Counted from the first letter of the stretch, positions 27,716 to 39,949 are shown. The stretch is DNA of 58,377 bases from Clostridiales bacterium (GCA_022508445.1 JAFLVG010000012.1:1-58377), one strand, 5' to 3'. The notes: generated from the letters alone by a model not told the origin. Made by a program: numbers and translations.

Positions 27716-29068
27716 CTAACCGATAATCTGCAACGCTTTCCCGACAGACAATATCTCTGCCTCGCAAAACCGCCTACCTATTATCTGTATGCCGACGGGC
27801 ATTCCGTTTGCCGTGCCGAACGGTACGCTTACGGCAGGTAGTCCCGCAAGGCTCACGGGCGCTGTATACATGTCGTTTGCATGCTTGATGTGCGGCGGAG
27901 TATTTTCGCCAAGTAAAGGCGCAGTGTTGGGCGCTGTCGGACAAAGCAATACGTCGCACATATCAAGTGCGCTTTCGTACTCGGCTTTTATGACCGCGCG
28001 CACCTTCGACGCTTTAAGGTACAGCCGCTCGTAATTTTCGCTCGTTACAGCATATGTACCCGTAATCATTCTGCGCTTAAATTCCGCGCCCAATAATTCG
28101 GCTTGCGCTTGCGAAATCAGCTTTGCTTCTCGCATGCTTCTGTACGTATTTGCCGCCTCTGCGGACGAAATTACGTGGTACGCGGAGAGCGAAGCGGCAA
28201 ACGATTTTACAGAAACGCCGACAACGGTAGCGCCGGCGGATTTAAGCGCGGCAAGCGCGTTTTCATACGCCGCTTTCACTTGCACGTCGAGCATATCGGT
28301 GCTTGTAAACTCTTGGGCAACGCCTATTCTTTTTCCGCGAACATCGCCGTCGAGGATATCGAGCGCACGAGCCTTTACGCATTTTATCGCGTCAAATAGG
28401 TACAGCGCACCGTCGCAGTCGGTTGACAAAACACCCACGCTGTCGAGCGACGGCGAAAATCCGATAAGCCCGTCGCAGCTAATCGATGAAAATGTAGGTT
28501 TAAGCCCGACCACTCCGCAATACGCCGCAGGCTGACGCGTCGATCCGCCCGTATCGCTGCCGAGCGCGCCGAACGCTTGCCTTGCAGCCACGCCGTTTGC
28601 CGAGCCGCCCGAGCTTCCCCCTGCTGTACGCGTGTTGTCAAGCACATTTTTGACGGCGCCGAACGCGGACGTTTCGTTTGTGCTGCCCATGGCGAATTCG
28701 TCCATATTGGTCTTGCCGACGATGACCGCGCCGGCTTGTTTGAGCTTGACTACCGATTGCGCGTCGTCCGATACATAGTCTTTCATCGCGTTGGACGCGC
28801 AAGTCGTTTTTGCGCCCTCTACGCCGATATTATCCTTTACGGCAATGGGAACGCCCAAAAGCGGACTTACTTCTTTTTGGGTATAGCGCAGCTCGTCCGC
28901 GCGTTTTGCGGCGGTAAGTGCGGACTCCTCGAACACCGTTATAAAGTTATTTAGCTCTTTTTTATTGCTGATTCTATCGAGGCACGCCTTCGTCGCTTCT
29001 ACCGACGAAATCTTCTTACTTTTGAGCGCACCTATCAGCTCAGCCGTATTAAAATCAAGTACGTTCAT
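27716..29068 (-). CDS. gatA: Asp-tRNA(Asn)/Glu-tRNA(Gln) amidotransferase subunit A
   Basis: Glutaminase subunit that releases ammonia for amidating mischarged Glu-tRNA(Gln)/Asp-tRNA(Asn). The 450 residues show the amidase signature with K78 (VPIAVKDN), the GGSSGGSA loop (150-157) and S176 in GSDTGGSTRQPA, the Ser-cisSer-Lys triad. GAGG precedes the ATG, which overlaps gatC by 14 bases. gatB is not next to it, which is unusual. Confidence 0.94.
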   Translation of the reverse strand: MNVLDFNTAELIGALKSKKISSVEATKACLDRISNKKELNNFITVFEESALTAAKRADELRYTQKEVSPLLGVPIAVKDNIGVEGAKTTCASNAMKDYVSDDAQSVVKLKQAGAVIVGKTNMDEFAMGSTNETSAFGAVKNVLDNTRTAGGSSGGSANGVAARQAFGALGSDTGGSTRQPAAYCGVVGLKPTFSSISCDGLIGFSPSLDSVGVLSTDCDGALYLFDAIKCVKARALDILDGDVRGKRIGVAQEFTSTDMLDVQVKAAYENALAALKSAGATVVGVSVKSFAASLSAYHVISSAEAANTYRSMREAKLISQAQAELLGAEFKRRMITGTYAVTSENYERLYLKASKVRAVIKAEYESALDMCDVLLCPTAPNTAPLLGENTPPHIKHANDMYTAPVSLAGLPAVSVPFGTANGMPVGIQIIGRRFCEAEILSVGKALQIIG

Positions 29069-29276
29069 TGCTCATCCTCGGCACGCGGTAATCGTTTTCG
29101 CCGTCCAAATCGAACAGCGGCTCCGTGTTCTGTATATCAACAAGCTCCAAAACCTCAAACACGTTTTCCTGGCGTTCGAGATGCTCTCGCACAGAGTCCG
29201 CCTCGCTTTGAGTAAGCACAATAAACGCGCGGTCTGCCGCGCGCCGTACTGTGTCTATTGTGACGCTGTGTTTCAT
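29055..29276 (-). CDS. gatC: GatC-like amidotransferase subunit C
   Basis: 73 residues starting MKHSVTIDTVRRAADRAFIVLT, with the closing PLFDLDGENDYRVPRMSNE region near the C-terminus that in GatC wraps around GatA (the D-x-x-R motif). The ATG at 29276 is chosen because GGAG lies 10 bases before it, and because an ATG further upstream sits in the -10 box. Short and divergent for GatC (~95 residues), but the overlap with gatA supports the call. Confidence 0.78.
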   Translation of the reverse strand: MKHSVTIDTVRRAADRAFIVLTQSEADSVREHLERQENVFEVLELVDIQNTEPLFDLDGENDYRVPRMSNERT

Positions 29277-29313
29277 TCGTTCAAAGCTCCGTACCTGTTT
29301 TTTTCCGCTCTTC

Positions 29314-29342
29314 ATTTTACACCGATTGATACGCATTGTCAA
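29314..29342 (-). promoter_or_regulatory. gatCA promoter
   Basis: TTGACA, 17-base spacer, TAAAAT on the minus strand. Divergent from the POR promoter about 55 bases away. Confidence 0.8.
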
Positions 29343-29395
29343 TGATTTGAATGCTTATACGCGCATAAATGTACACATAAATTTAAGGCAATTCC

Positions 29396-29424
29396 TTGAC
29401 TTTATTAAATATAAGTTTTATACT
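29396..29424 (+). promoter_or_regulatory. POR promoter
   Basis: TTGACT, 17-base spacer, TATACT. The expected start site falls at about 29431, next to the inverted repeat GTGA-TATAT-TCAC (29434-29446), a possible operator. Confidence 0.8.
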
Positions 29425-29465
29425 ATTAAGGCTGTGATATATTCACGCGTTTTAACTTGTAATAA

Positions 29466-33020
<3,555 letters not shown>

Positions 33021-33061
33021 CAGTCAAATAGCTATAAGTTAACACAATAATACACAAAAAC

Positions 33062-33096
33062 AAACCCCCGTCTGCGATATGCGACGGGGGTTTTAA
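33062..33096 (+). terminator. POR terminator
   Basis: Stem AAACCCCCGTC/GACGGGGGTTT, 10-base loop, T run. The A-rich left arm could also make it work for the converging zinc-ribbon gene. Confidence 0.88.
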
Positions 33097-33115
33097 TATT
33101 GAAATCCGATTGCTC

Positions 33116-33649
33116 TTATCTCCTGCCCTTTTTTCTAAACGGGTTCTTGTGCGGTTTTGCACTATGCTTATTTTCGGCGTGGTTTTTATTTTCCGCATTA
33201 TCTGTTTTTTGCCGCTCGTGCTTGTCGCTTTCAATAGGCTCGTCGTTTGCGTCGAACAGCTCTATATCGTCAATAACAACGACGGGACCTTGCTTGCGCT
33301 TCTTCTTGGGCGGCTCTTCTTCGCGGTAGGTTTGGCGGCGCGGGCGAATTACGTCAAAGCCGAAAAGACCGCCCAAAAGATCGCTGATAGGATCGCCGAA
33401 CAAATCACCGAAAAGCGAAGCAAATGGATCGCCCATAGGACCGAAGCCTGTGCCGTAATCGTCCTCGTACCCGTAAGGATGAGTGAGAAACACGTTGCAC
33501 GGATCGATGACTTTGGTTTCTATCTTTTCTTGTTCTGTATCGTTTTTTTCGGCGTTTTCATCTACGACCGCAAGGTTTTTAATCTCGTAGCCGCAGCGCA
33601 AACACTTGCTTTTATTGCCCATGTCATAACCGCATTGCGGACAAATCAT
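33116..33649 (-). CDS. Zinc-ribbon protein of unknown function
   Basis: 177 residues. The N-terminus has a rubredoxin-like zinc ribbon, CPQCG (3-7) and CLRCG (16-20). A Gly/Phe-rich middle follows (GPMGDPFASLFGDLFGDPISDLLGGLFGF), then a very polar Lys/Arg-rich tail ending in RKKGRR. No known catalytic motif; I do not recognise the family. GAGG lies 7 bases before the ATG. Its own promoter is upstream; it converges on the POR gene. Confidence 0.7.
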   Translation of the reverse strand: MICPQCGYDMGNKSKCLRCGYEIKNLAVVDENAEKNDTEQEKIETKVIDPCNVFLTHPYGYEDDYGTGFGPMGDPFASLFGDLFGDPISDLLGGLFGFDVIRPRRQTYREEEPPKKKRKQGPVVVIDDIELFDANDEPIESDKHERQKTDNAENKNHAENKHSAKPHKNPFRKKGRR

Positions 33650-33680
33650 AAACTGCCTCTTTCTCGATCCAATTACAATA

Positions 33681-33710
33681 ATTATACACTCTGTATCGGC
33701 GTTTTGTCAA
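33681..33710 (-). promoter_or_regulatory. Promoter of zinc-ribbon gene
   Basis: TTGACA, 18-base spacer, TATAAT on the minus strand; the -35 directly follows the CotH-family terminator. Confidence 0.8.
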
Positions 33711-33714
33711 CTTA

Positions 33715-33751
33715 AAATGCGGCGAACACATCTCTTTTGTCCGCCGCATTT
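33715..33751 (-). terminator. Terminator of CotH-family gene
   Basis: Ten-pair stem AAATGCGGCG/CGCCGCATTT on the minus strand, 17-base loop. Confidence 0.75.
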
Positions 33752-33768
33752 ATAACCACATTATTTTA

Positions 33769-35496
33769 TTAGTTATAATTATTGATACTGTTGCGCAAGG
33801 TTTCGAGCTTTTTGTTGATATACGTAGAATACGATGTGTTGCCGGTATCGGTGGCGTCAAAAGCCAATCCGTTGGTTTTGATTGCATCGCTCGTGTATTT
33901 GCCGTAGCGCGACTTGAATTTATCTTTGTAAGCGTTGAACGTTTGCGCGGTAACCTTAGAGGAAGCGGACAGCTCTTCGAGATTTGCCTTATACTTCATA
34001 AGAACAGAGCCGGAGTCTGTCGGTGCGCCCTTGCAAATAAGCTTCTTGTAAATCGGGTTATTCTGGCTTGCACCACCGTCTGCCGCTATCCTGCGAGTGT
34101 ACGGCTCCAACGACATACACGCGTCGCCTGTGGGATTCCATCCATTGGTAAGTCCCAAGCAGCGGTCGTAGTCATACGGTATGATTACAGCCTTATTGTC
34201 CGACTTGCGGAAGTACACGTAGTAGTTGTTGTAATTGTTGCGCATGCAATCGGGGTTGCCGAGAATGTAGTTAACGGCCTCGAACTTGGCAAACTGTTCT
34301 ACGTCCAAATACTGCGAAATTACAGAAGCGTCCGTGTCTACGTCGCTGACAGTCTCAATAAAGTTACGCATAGACGAGAAATCGCGAAGTCCCGTATTCT
34401 TGTCCTTCTTTTTGTTGGTCTTTTTGTCGTAAGAGTAAAACTCTCTGTTAAGCTCGTCTTCTACGCCTATTCTGTTATCGAGGTCGTAGTTAGTCATGTC
34501 GGCAGGGCCTTTTTGGGAATATGTGCATTTCCACAAATCGCCCACCTCGGCGTCGTCGAAGTGGCGCGCTATGAACGCCTCGTCGATTGCCTCATGTATT
34601 CTGTATACGCCCATGTTCTTTTTCGTAGCGTTCTTTTCGAGCGCAGTCACGGAACACATGGTGACGTGCGGCGCTATCACGCCGTTATCTCTGAACAACT
34701 TCATTGCGTACATTTCGCGGACGTATGTTTCGTCTTTGGTCGAATTGTACTTAATATCGATTTTCTCCATGCCGCCTAACATGCGGTTTTTGCGCACGGT
34801 TTTTGCGTCGGCGTCGGCCTTCCATCTATCTTTAAAAGGCTTCACTTCGTCGGAGGTGTATCCGTCGGCGGTATCGTCAAACGTCTGTTTAAACGACAGC
34901 TTCATGTGAATGTTGTTTGTGAAGCCACTATCACCGTAAAACTCGTGGCGCGAAGTGTTGCCCTTCATCCGAACGCCCACTTCCTTGTAGTAGTAATAGA
35001 GCATGCCGGTGCCGTTGTCTATGCCAATCGTGACAGAGTCTGCCACACGGTAAATGGGAGACTTATCGTTGACGGTATAGTCGTGACTGAGTTTTTTCCA
35101 CTCCGCGTCGGACATATTCATATCTATCGACACAGTGGACTGCTCGTCGAAGAGAGCGTTGTAAACTTCGTCGGTATTGCCCGAAACATACTTTGCGGTA
35201 AACGTGCAATCTTCTTTGAACGAAGTATTGCTGTTGTACTGCACGTTTCCGTTATACCAACCGATAAACGCATAGCCGTCGCAAACGGGCGCGTCGGTCA
35301 TGTTCACTTTGCCGGCGGTATTGGCAGTAAGAACTGTATTCTTATTGCCGTTTGTAAACTCTCCGTCACCGGCGGAAAAGGTTATTTTCGCGCCGTTGGG
35401 ATCTTCTTTGGGAGTTTCATTGCCTTTATCGGGCGAGCACGCAACGAGGGATATACCTACCGCTGCAATTCCTAATAATAATGTGAGTTTTTTCAT
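33769..35496 (-). CDS. CotH-kinase family lipoprotein with InlB-like repeat
   Basis: 575-residue predicted lipoprotein: signal peptide with lipobox LVAC (C20), then a Listeria-Bacteroides/InlB-type repeat (about 36-108, CDGYAFIGWYNG and CTFTAKYVSG), then a CotH domain from about 120. Kinase-like signatures are VRMKGNTSRHEF, the NYILGNPDCMRNNYNNYYVYF segment and IIPYDYDRCLG, matching the metal-binding and catalytic acidic residues of CotH, which phosphorylates spore-coat proteins in Bacillus. Here it is more likely an exported or surface enzyme; substrate unknown. No coat-gene neighbours. Confidence 0.88.
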   Translation of the reverse strand: MKKLTLLLGIAAVGISLVACSPDKGNETPKEDPNGAKITFSAGDGEFTNGNKNTVLTANTAGKVNMTDAPVCDGYAFIGWYNGNVQYNSNTSFKEDCTFTAKYVSGNTDEVYNALFDEQSTVSIDMNMSDAEWKKLSHDYTVNDKSPIYRVADSVTIGIDNGTGMLYYYYKEVGVRMKGNTSRHEFYGDSGFTNNIHMKLSFKQTFDDTADGYTSDEVKPFKDRWKADADAKTVRKNRMLGGMEKIDIKYNSTKDETYVREMYAMKLFRDNGVIAPHVTMCSVTALEKNATKKNMGVYRIHEAIDEAFIARHFDDAEVGDLWKCTYSQKGPADMTNYDLDNRIGVEDELNREFYSYDKKTNKKKDKNTGLRDFSSMRNFIETVSDVDTDASVISQYLDVEQFAKFEAVNYILGNPDCMRNNYNNYYVYFRKSDNKAVIIPYDYDRCLGLTNGWNPTGDACMSLEPYTRRIAADGGASQNNPIYKKLICKGAPTDSGSVLMKYKANLEELSASSKVTAQTFNAYKDKFKSRYGKYTSDAIKTNGLAFDATDTGNTSYSTYINKKLETLRNSINNYN

Positions 35497-35502
35497 ACCT
35501 AT

Positions 35503-35531
35503 ATGCTATCATATTTCACAAATAACATCAA
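35503..35531 (-). promoter_or_regulatory. Possible promoter of CotH-family gene
   Basis: TTGATG, 17-base spacer, TAGCAT, close to the ATG. The ribosome site is weak (AGG). Confidence 0.45.
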
Positions 35532-35579
35532 GCGTTTTGACCACGCTTAGCACATTTTTAATTATTTTTATTTGTATTA

Positions 35580-35608
35580 TCGACAAATCGAATCACATGT
35601 GCTATAAT
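35580..35608 (+). promoter_or_regulatory. Promoter of small membrane protein gene
   Basis: TCGACA, 17-base spacer, TATAAT with extended -10 (TGC). Confidence 0.7.
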
Positions 35609-35625
35609 AAAGCGAGATAATAATC

Positions 35626-35904
35626 ATGAAGAAGATAATCCCTATCATAGCTTTTTGCTGTTCCATGCTCATATTTTCCTTGTCGCTCACAGGTCTTATA
35701 ACCGTGTCGATAGCCACCAAGGTAGAGCAAGTAACGTTTGTCGCAGTACCCACCGTAATATTCGGATCGGTGCTTTCCATGCTGTCCGTGGGGTTTGTGT
35801 ACATTCTCAGAAACGACAAGCTGTGCCGCATCGCATTCTTTATAGACGTTGCGGCCTTCTGCATATCGATAGTATCTGTTTTTATTTGGCTGTGCTTACT
35901 TTGA
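35626..35904 (+). CDS. Small membrane protein of unknown function
   Basis: 92 residues with three predicted helices (about 4-27, 37-60 and 66-90) and only short loops. It has its own promoter and a shared terminator with gapA, and therefore looks like a genuine monocistronic gene rather than a chance frame. The ribosome site is weak (GAGA). No family recognised; no signal for a transporter or toxin beyond hydrophobicity. Confidence 0.6.
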   Translation: MKKIIPIIAFCCSMLIFSLSLTGLITVSIATKVEQVTFVAVPTVIFGSVLSMLSVGFVYILRNDKLCRIAFFIDVAAFCISIVSVFIWLCLL

Positions 35905-35920
35905 TTGCTTGCATTAAGCA

Positions 35921-35953
35921 AAAAGCTCCCGTAATAATACGGGAGCTTTTTTA
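35921..35953. terminator. Bidirectional terminator, small membrane gene / gapA
   Basis: Twelve-pair stem AAAAGCTCCCGT/ACGGGAGCTTTT with T runs on both strands. Confidence 0.88.
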
Positions 35954-35972
35954 TTGTCTTGTAATCAAGCGA

Positions 35973-37043
35973 TTAAAGCTCGGCGAAATATTTGATCGTT
36001 CTTACCATCTGGCTGGTGTAAGAATTCTCGTTGTCGTACCACGAAACAACTTGAACTTGGTAAAGGTCGTCGCCGACTTTGGAAACCATGGTCTGCGTCG
36101 CGTCGAACAGCGAGCCGTAGCGCATGCCGATGACGTCGGACGAAACAATGGGGTCCTCGTTGTATCCGAACGATTCGGAAGCGGCTTTCTTCATTGCGGC
36201 ATTGATTCCCTCTTTGGTCACGTCCTTGCCATTGACAACGGCCGTAAGGATAGTCGTCGAGCCGGTGGTAACGGGAACGCGCTGAGCCGAACCGATGAGC
36301 TTGCCGTTAAGCTCGGGGATGACAAGGCCGATAGCTTTTGCGGCACCCGTCGAGTTGGGAACGATGTTCGCGGCGCCTGCACGAGCACGGCGCATGTCGC
36401 CCTTGCGGTGAGGTCCGTCAAGAATCATTTGGTCGCCGGTGTAGGCGTGAATTGTGCTCATAATGCCCGACTGAATAGGCGCGTAATCATTGAGCGCTTT
36501 GGCCATGGGCGCAAGGCAGTTCGTGGTGCAGCTTGCCGCGGAAATGACTTGATCGTCTTTTGTAAGAGTCTTTTCGTTTACGCTGTAAACAACCGTTTTG
36601 AGGTCGTTGCCCGCGGGAGCGGAAATGACAACCTTTTTCGCGCCTGCATTGATATGCGCCATCGATTTCTCTTTGGAGCAGTAGAAGCCTGTGCATTCGA
36701 GAACGACTTCGACGCCGAGCTTACCCCAAGGCAGGTCTTGCGCTTTGGGCATGGCGTAGATGGTGATCTCCTTGCCGTCTACCGTGATCGAGCCGGGAAC
36801 TTTAACGGTTTTGCCGTCTTCTTCAAATACGGGTTCTTTGGACGAAACGGTGTGAAGCCCTTCGCCGAGTTTGCCGCAGTATCCGCCCTGTGCCGTGTCA
36901 TATTTGAGCAAATTGGCGAGCATCGCAGGGCTTGTAAGGTCGTTGATAGCGACGATGTCGTAGCCCTTCGCGCCAAACATTTGGCGGAAAGCAAGACGTC
37001 CGATACGTCCGAAACCGTTGATTGCAACTTTTACGTTTGCCAT
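35973..37043 (-). CDS. gapA: Glyceraldehyde-3-phosphate dehydrogenase
   Basis: NAD-dependent glycolytic enzyme. GGAGG lies before the ATG at 37043, giving 356 residues, about 20 longer than usual because of extra sequence around 65-90. Seen: Rossmann [12 protein letters not shown], catalytic C172 in [12 protein letters not shown], the HAYTGDQ histidine, [20 protein letters not shown], and [15 protein letters not shown]. Monocistronic with its own promoter, which contains a perfect palindrome. Confidence 0.97.
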   Translation of the reverse strand: MANVKVAINGFGRIGRLAFRQMFGAKGYDIVAINDLTSPAMLANLLKYDTAQGGYCGKLGEGLHTVSSKEPVFEEDGKTVKVPGSITVDGKEITIYAMPKAQDLPWGKLGVEVVLECTGFYCSKEKSMAHINAGAKKVVISAPAGNDLKTVVYSVNEKTLTKDDQVISAASCTTNCLAPMAKALNDYAPIQSGIMSTIHAYTGDQMILDGPHRKGDMRRARAGAANIVPNSTGAAKAIGLVIPELNGKLIGSAQRVPVTTGSTTILTAVVNGKDVTKEGINAAMKKAASESFGYNEDPIVSSDVIGMRYGSLFDATQTMVSKVGDDLYQVQVVSWYDNENSYTSQMVRTIKYFAEL

Positions 37044-37081
37044 AAATACTAAAACCTCCAAGTTTTGTTTTTATCTTTTGT

Positions 37082-37110
37082 ATTGTAACACCTTTAAGGT
37101 GTTTCGTCAA
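37082..37110 (-). promoter_or_regulatory. gapA promoter with palindrome in spacer
   Basis: TTGACG, 17-base spacer, TACAAT. The spacer is almost wholly the perfect palindrome AACACCTTTAAGGTGTT (37087-37103), well placed for a repressor. Confidence 0.8.
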
Positions 37111-37126
37111 GTTTTTTTAATGATTT

Positions 37127-37741
37127 TTACTGCCGATTGTCGGGTGTTTCGCCGTCATTCGCGGCAGCACTGTCTGTATCGGTTTCGGCAGAGTTTCCGG
37201 CTGTATTTTCGGCGCCGACTTCAAGGCTCTCCGCTCTTGCAAGGACGGGGTTGACTACTCCCAACTTACGCGCATAAATAAACCGATTGAGCTCTTCGAG
37301 CGTCTGTCCGCTTTCTATCGCGTTCTTTATTAAGAGAATGATATCCTTGCCGACGTTGACTAACAGCTTATCTTTTTTGTACTTTACGTTCGTTACTTCG
37401 ACGAACGGGATGACGGTGTTTCCGTTCGGCGAGGTTACTACTATCTCTCCCTCGTCCACCTTGACGGTAAGCTCGTCGTCGCTCGGTTTTACTACGCTTA
37501 CCACGAAATTCTTGGGTGCAATGAGAAGCATTGCCGCGCATAAGAACAGTATGCCGCCGAAAACGACGAGCAATATGCCGAGAACAAACATGAGCTTTTG
37601 CGGATTCAGAACAATCGCCACGATGCCGACCGCCATGCCGACCACTGCCACACACATGTACAGCACGAAGTAAAACAGCATGGTCTTTTTGTTGATTTCT
37701 TTTATATCGGCTTCGGTTATCTTATACTTTAATTCGAACAT
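37127..37741 (-). CDS. Membrane protein with YcxB-like C-terminal part
   Basis: 204 residues. Two adjacent helices (about 23-46 and 50-74) are followed by a PH-like beta domain (NFVVSVVKPSDDELTVKVDEGEIVV, NTVIPFVEVTNVKYKKDKLLVNV, then DIILLIKNAIESG), the layout of YcxB-like proteins, and a low-complexity acidic tail. GGGTG precedes the ATG, 9 bases after the M29 aminopeptidase stop, so it is cotranscribed. Function unknown. Confidence 0.65.
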   Translation of the reverse strand: MFELKYKITEADIKEINKKTMLFYFVLYMCVAVVGMAVGIVAIVLNPQKLMFVLGILLVVFGGILFLCAAMLLIAPKNFVVSVVKPSDDELTVKVDEGEIVVTSPNGNTVIPFVEVTNVKYKKDKLLVNVGKDIILLIKNAIESGQTLEELNRFIYARKLGVVNPVLARAESLEVGAENTAGNSAETDTDSAAANDGETPDNRQ

Positions 37742-37750
37742 GTTTTCACC

Positions 37751-38866
37751 CTATTTCAAATTTTCGGGATTGAGGCAAAGAAGCTCGGGCAGAACGAATC
37801 TTCCGTTTTCCCTAATCAGCACGCCGTCGAAAAACATCTTGCCGCCGCCCACTTCGGGAGTCTGTCGAAGCACCAAATCCCAATGCACGGCGGAAGTATT
37901 CCCGTTGTATGCGTCGTCGTAGCAGCAGCCCGGCGTGAAGTGAATGGAGCCGCATATCTTCTCGTCGAACAGAATATCGCCTATCGCGTCGGTGATATAG
38001 GGGTTTACGCCTATTGCAAACTCGCCCACATACCGCGCGCCGTCGTCGGTGTCGAATATCACGTCCGATTTTTCCTTGTTCGAGCTGTCGGCTTCCACTA
38101 TCTTACCGTCCTTGAACGTCAGCTTTACCCAATCGAACTTGGTCCCGTTGTAGACGGTCGGAGTGTTGTAGGTAATTACGCCGTTGACCGAATTCTTGAC
38201 GGGCGCCGTGTACACCTCGCCGTCCGGAATATTCATGTTGCCTGCGCACTTGATTGCAGGAATATCCTTGATTGAAAAGCTCAAATCGGTGTCCTTTGCA
38301 ACCAGCCGAACTTTATCGGTCTTGTTCATAAGCGCTTGAAGTGCGTTCATCGCCTTGTCCATTTTTGCATAGTCGAGGTTGCAAACATTGAAATAATGGT
38401 CCTCGAACTGCTCCGTCGACATGCCGGCAAGCTGTGCCATGGACGGTGACGGGTAACGAAGTACCACCCAGCGCGTCTTTTTTACTCTTATTTCGTGATG
38501 CACCGGATGCGAGTATATGCTCATATATTTATCCATGCGGGCGGAAGGAACGCACGCATTCTCGTAGGCATTGTCGCCGCCGCGCAAGCCGATATAGCAA
38601 TCCATGCTTTTCATGACCTCTGCGTCGAGCTTGCTCCAAAGCGTGAGCTGTTCGTCCGTCGCGCCTTTGAGAAGCTCCGCGCGAACGCGCGTGTCGATGT
38701 TCGTGACAAACGCCTGCGCGCCTACTTTGTACACCGCCTTTATTATTTCCGTAACTAGCGGATACGGCACGTCGAACGCCTCGATAAGAACCTTATCGCC
38801 TTTCTTTGCCGCTATCGAATAGTTTACGAGGTTATGAGCGAGCTTGACTATTCTTTGGTCTTTCAT
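37751..38866 (-). CDS. M29-family metallo-aminopeptidase
   Basis: Intracellular aminopeptidase of the AmpS/PepS/thermophilic aminopeptidase T family. The ATG at 38866 has CGGAGG 7 bases before it and gives 371 residues. Motifs: LVNYSIAAKKGDKVLIEAF near the N-terminus, DLSFSIKDIPAIKCAGNMNIPDGEVYTAPVK in two adjacent blocks, VGEFAIGVNPYI, CGSIHFTPGCCYDD and a final SAVHWDLVL, where the family's metal-binding Glu, His and Asp residues lie. First gene of a two-gene operon. Confidence 0.92.
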   Translation of the reverse strand: MKDQRIVKLAHNLVNYSIAAKKGDKVLIEAFDVPYPLVTEIIKAVYKVGAQAFVTNIDTRVRAELLKGATDEQLTLWSKLDAEVMKSMDCYIGLRGGDNAYENACVPSARMDKYMSIYSHPVHHEIRVKKTRWVVLRYPSPSMAQLAGMSTEQFEDHYFNVCNLDYAKMDKAMNALQALMNKTDKVRLVAKDTDLSFSIKDIPAIKCAGNMNIPDGEVYTAPVKNSVNGVITYNTPTVYNGTKFDWVKLTFKDGKIVEADSSNKEKSDVIFDTDDGARYVGEFAIGVNPYITDAIGDILFDEKICGSIHFTPGCCYDDAYNGNTSAVHWDLVLRQTPEVGGGKMFFDGVLIRENGRFVLPELLCLNPENLK

Positions 38867-38891
38867 TATTGCCTCCGAAGCTATTGTTAAC

Positions 38892-38920
38892 AGTATAATT
38901 CTTTTTATAAAAAAAGTCAA
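38892..38920 (-). promoter_or_regulatory. Promoter of M29 aminopeptidase operon
   Basis: TTGACT, 17-base spacer, TATACT on the minus strand; back-to-back with the fba promoter. Confidence 0.8.
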
Positions 38921-38928
38921 TAAAACAG

Positions 38929-38978
38929 TAGTCAAATCTTTTACGATGTGCTATAATGTATACAGTTGCAAAGCAACT
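38929..38978 (+). promoter_or_regulatory. fba promoter with downstream palindrome
   Basis: TAGTCA, 17-base spacer, TATAAT with extended -10 (TGC). The perfect inverted repeat AGTTGC-AAA-GCAACT (38964-38978) covers the expected start site and could be an operator or 5' mRNA hairpin. Confidence 0.65.
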
Positions 38979-39019
38979 ACAATATATGGAAAAATGTTTT
39001 TCGGAGGTAACAAAACATT

Positions 39020-39949
39020 ATGCCGTTAGTAACAACAAAGGACATGTTCGCAAAGGCATACGAGGGCGGATACGCAATCGGCGCGTTCAATGTCAACAAC
39101 ATGGAAACAATCCAAGGCATCGTCGAGGCGGGCAAGCTCGAAAAAGCGCCGCTCATTCTCCAAGTTTCGTCGAGTGCGCGTAAATACGCCAACCCCAAAT
39201 ATTTGACGAAAATGGTTCAGGCCGCCGTCGAGGATTCGGGACTTCCCATTTGCTTGCATCTCGATCACGGCGATTCCTACGATCTCTGCGTTTCTGCCAT
39301 CAACGACGGTTTCACCTCCGTCATGATCGACGCCTCGTCCCATCCGCTCGCGGAAAACATCAAGATCACTTCACAAGTAGTCAAGTACGCACACGACCAC
39401 GGCGTAGTTGTCGAAGCCGAGCTCGGCCGTCTTGCCGGCGTTGAGGACAACGTCAAGGTTTCGGAGTCCGACGCGCTTTACACCGATCCCGAAGAGGCCG
39501 CGGAGTTCGTCGCCAAAACGGGCGTGGACTCGCTCGCTATCGCTATCGGCACGAGCCACGGCGCGTTCAAGTTCAAAGGCGAAGCAAAGCTCCGTTTCGA
39601 CATCCTCGAAAAAGTCGCACAGCTTCTTCCCAAGTTCCCCATCGTTCTTCACGGCGCAAGCTCCGTTCTTCCCGACTATGTAAAAATGGTCAACGACTTC
39701 GGCGGCACAATGCCGGGCGCAAAGGGCATTCCCGAAGACATGCTTCGTAAAGCTTCGTCCATGGCAGTCTGCAAGATCAACGTAGACTCCGACCTTCGCC
39801 TTGCCTTCACCGCGGCTGTCCGCAAACACTTTGCCGAAAATCCCGCGCACTTCGATCCCCGTCAGTATCTCGGCGACGGCAGAGCGCTCGTCACCGAATG
39901 CGTAAGACAGAAGTTGGTACATGTGCTCGGCTGCGCAGGAAAGGCATAA
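39020..39949 (+). CDS. fba: Class II fructose-1,6-bisphosphate aldolase
   Basis: Zinc-dependent cleavage of fructose-1,6-bisphosphate to two triose phosphates. 309 residues: YAIGAFNVNNMETIQGI, the zinc/catalytic HLDHGDSYD, VVEAELGRLAGVED, GTSHGAFKF and IVLHGASSV are the class II motifs. GGAGG lies about 12 bases before the ATG. With pfkA, gapA and POR nearby the window carries much of lower glycolysis, though in separate transcripts. Confidence 0.97.
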   Translation: MPLVTTKDMFAKAYEGGYAIGAFNVNNMETIQGIVEAGKLEKAPLILQVSSSARKYANPKYLTKMVQAAVEDSGLPICLHLDHGDSYDLCVSAINDGFTSVMIDASSHPLAENIKITSQVVKYAHDHGVVVEAELGRLAGVEDNVKVSESDALYTDPEEAAEFVAKTGVDSLAIAIGTSHGAFKFKGEAKLRFDILEKVAQLLPKFPIVLHGASSVLPDYVKMVNDFGGTMPGAKGIPEDMLRKASSMAVCKINVDSDLRLAFTAAVRKHFAENPAHFDPRQYLGDGRALVTECVRQKLVHVLGCAGKA

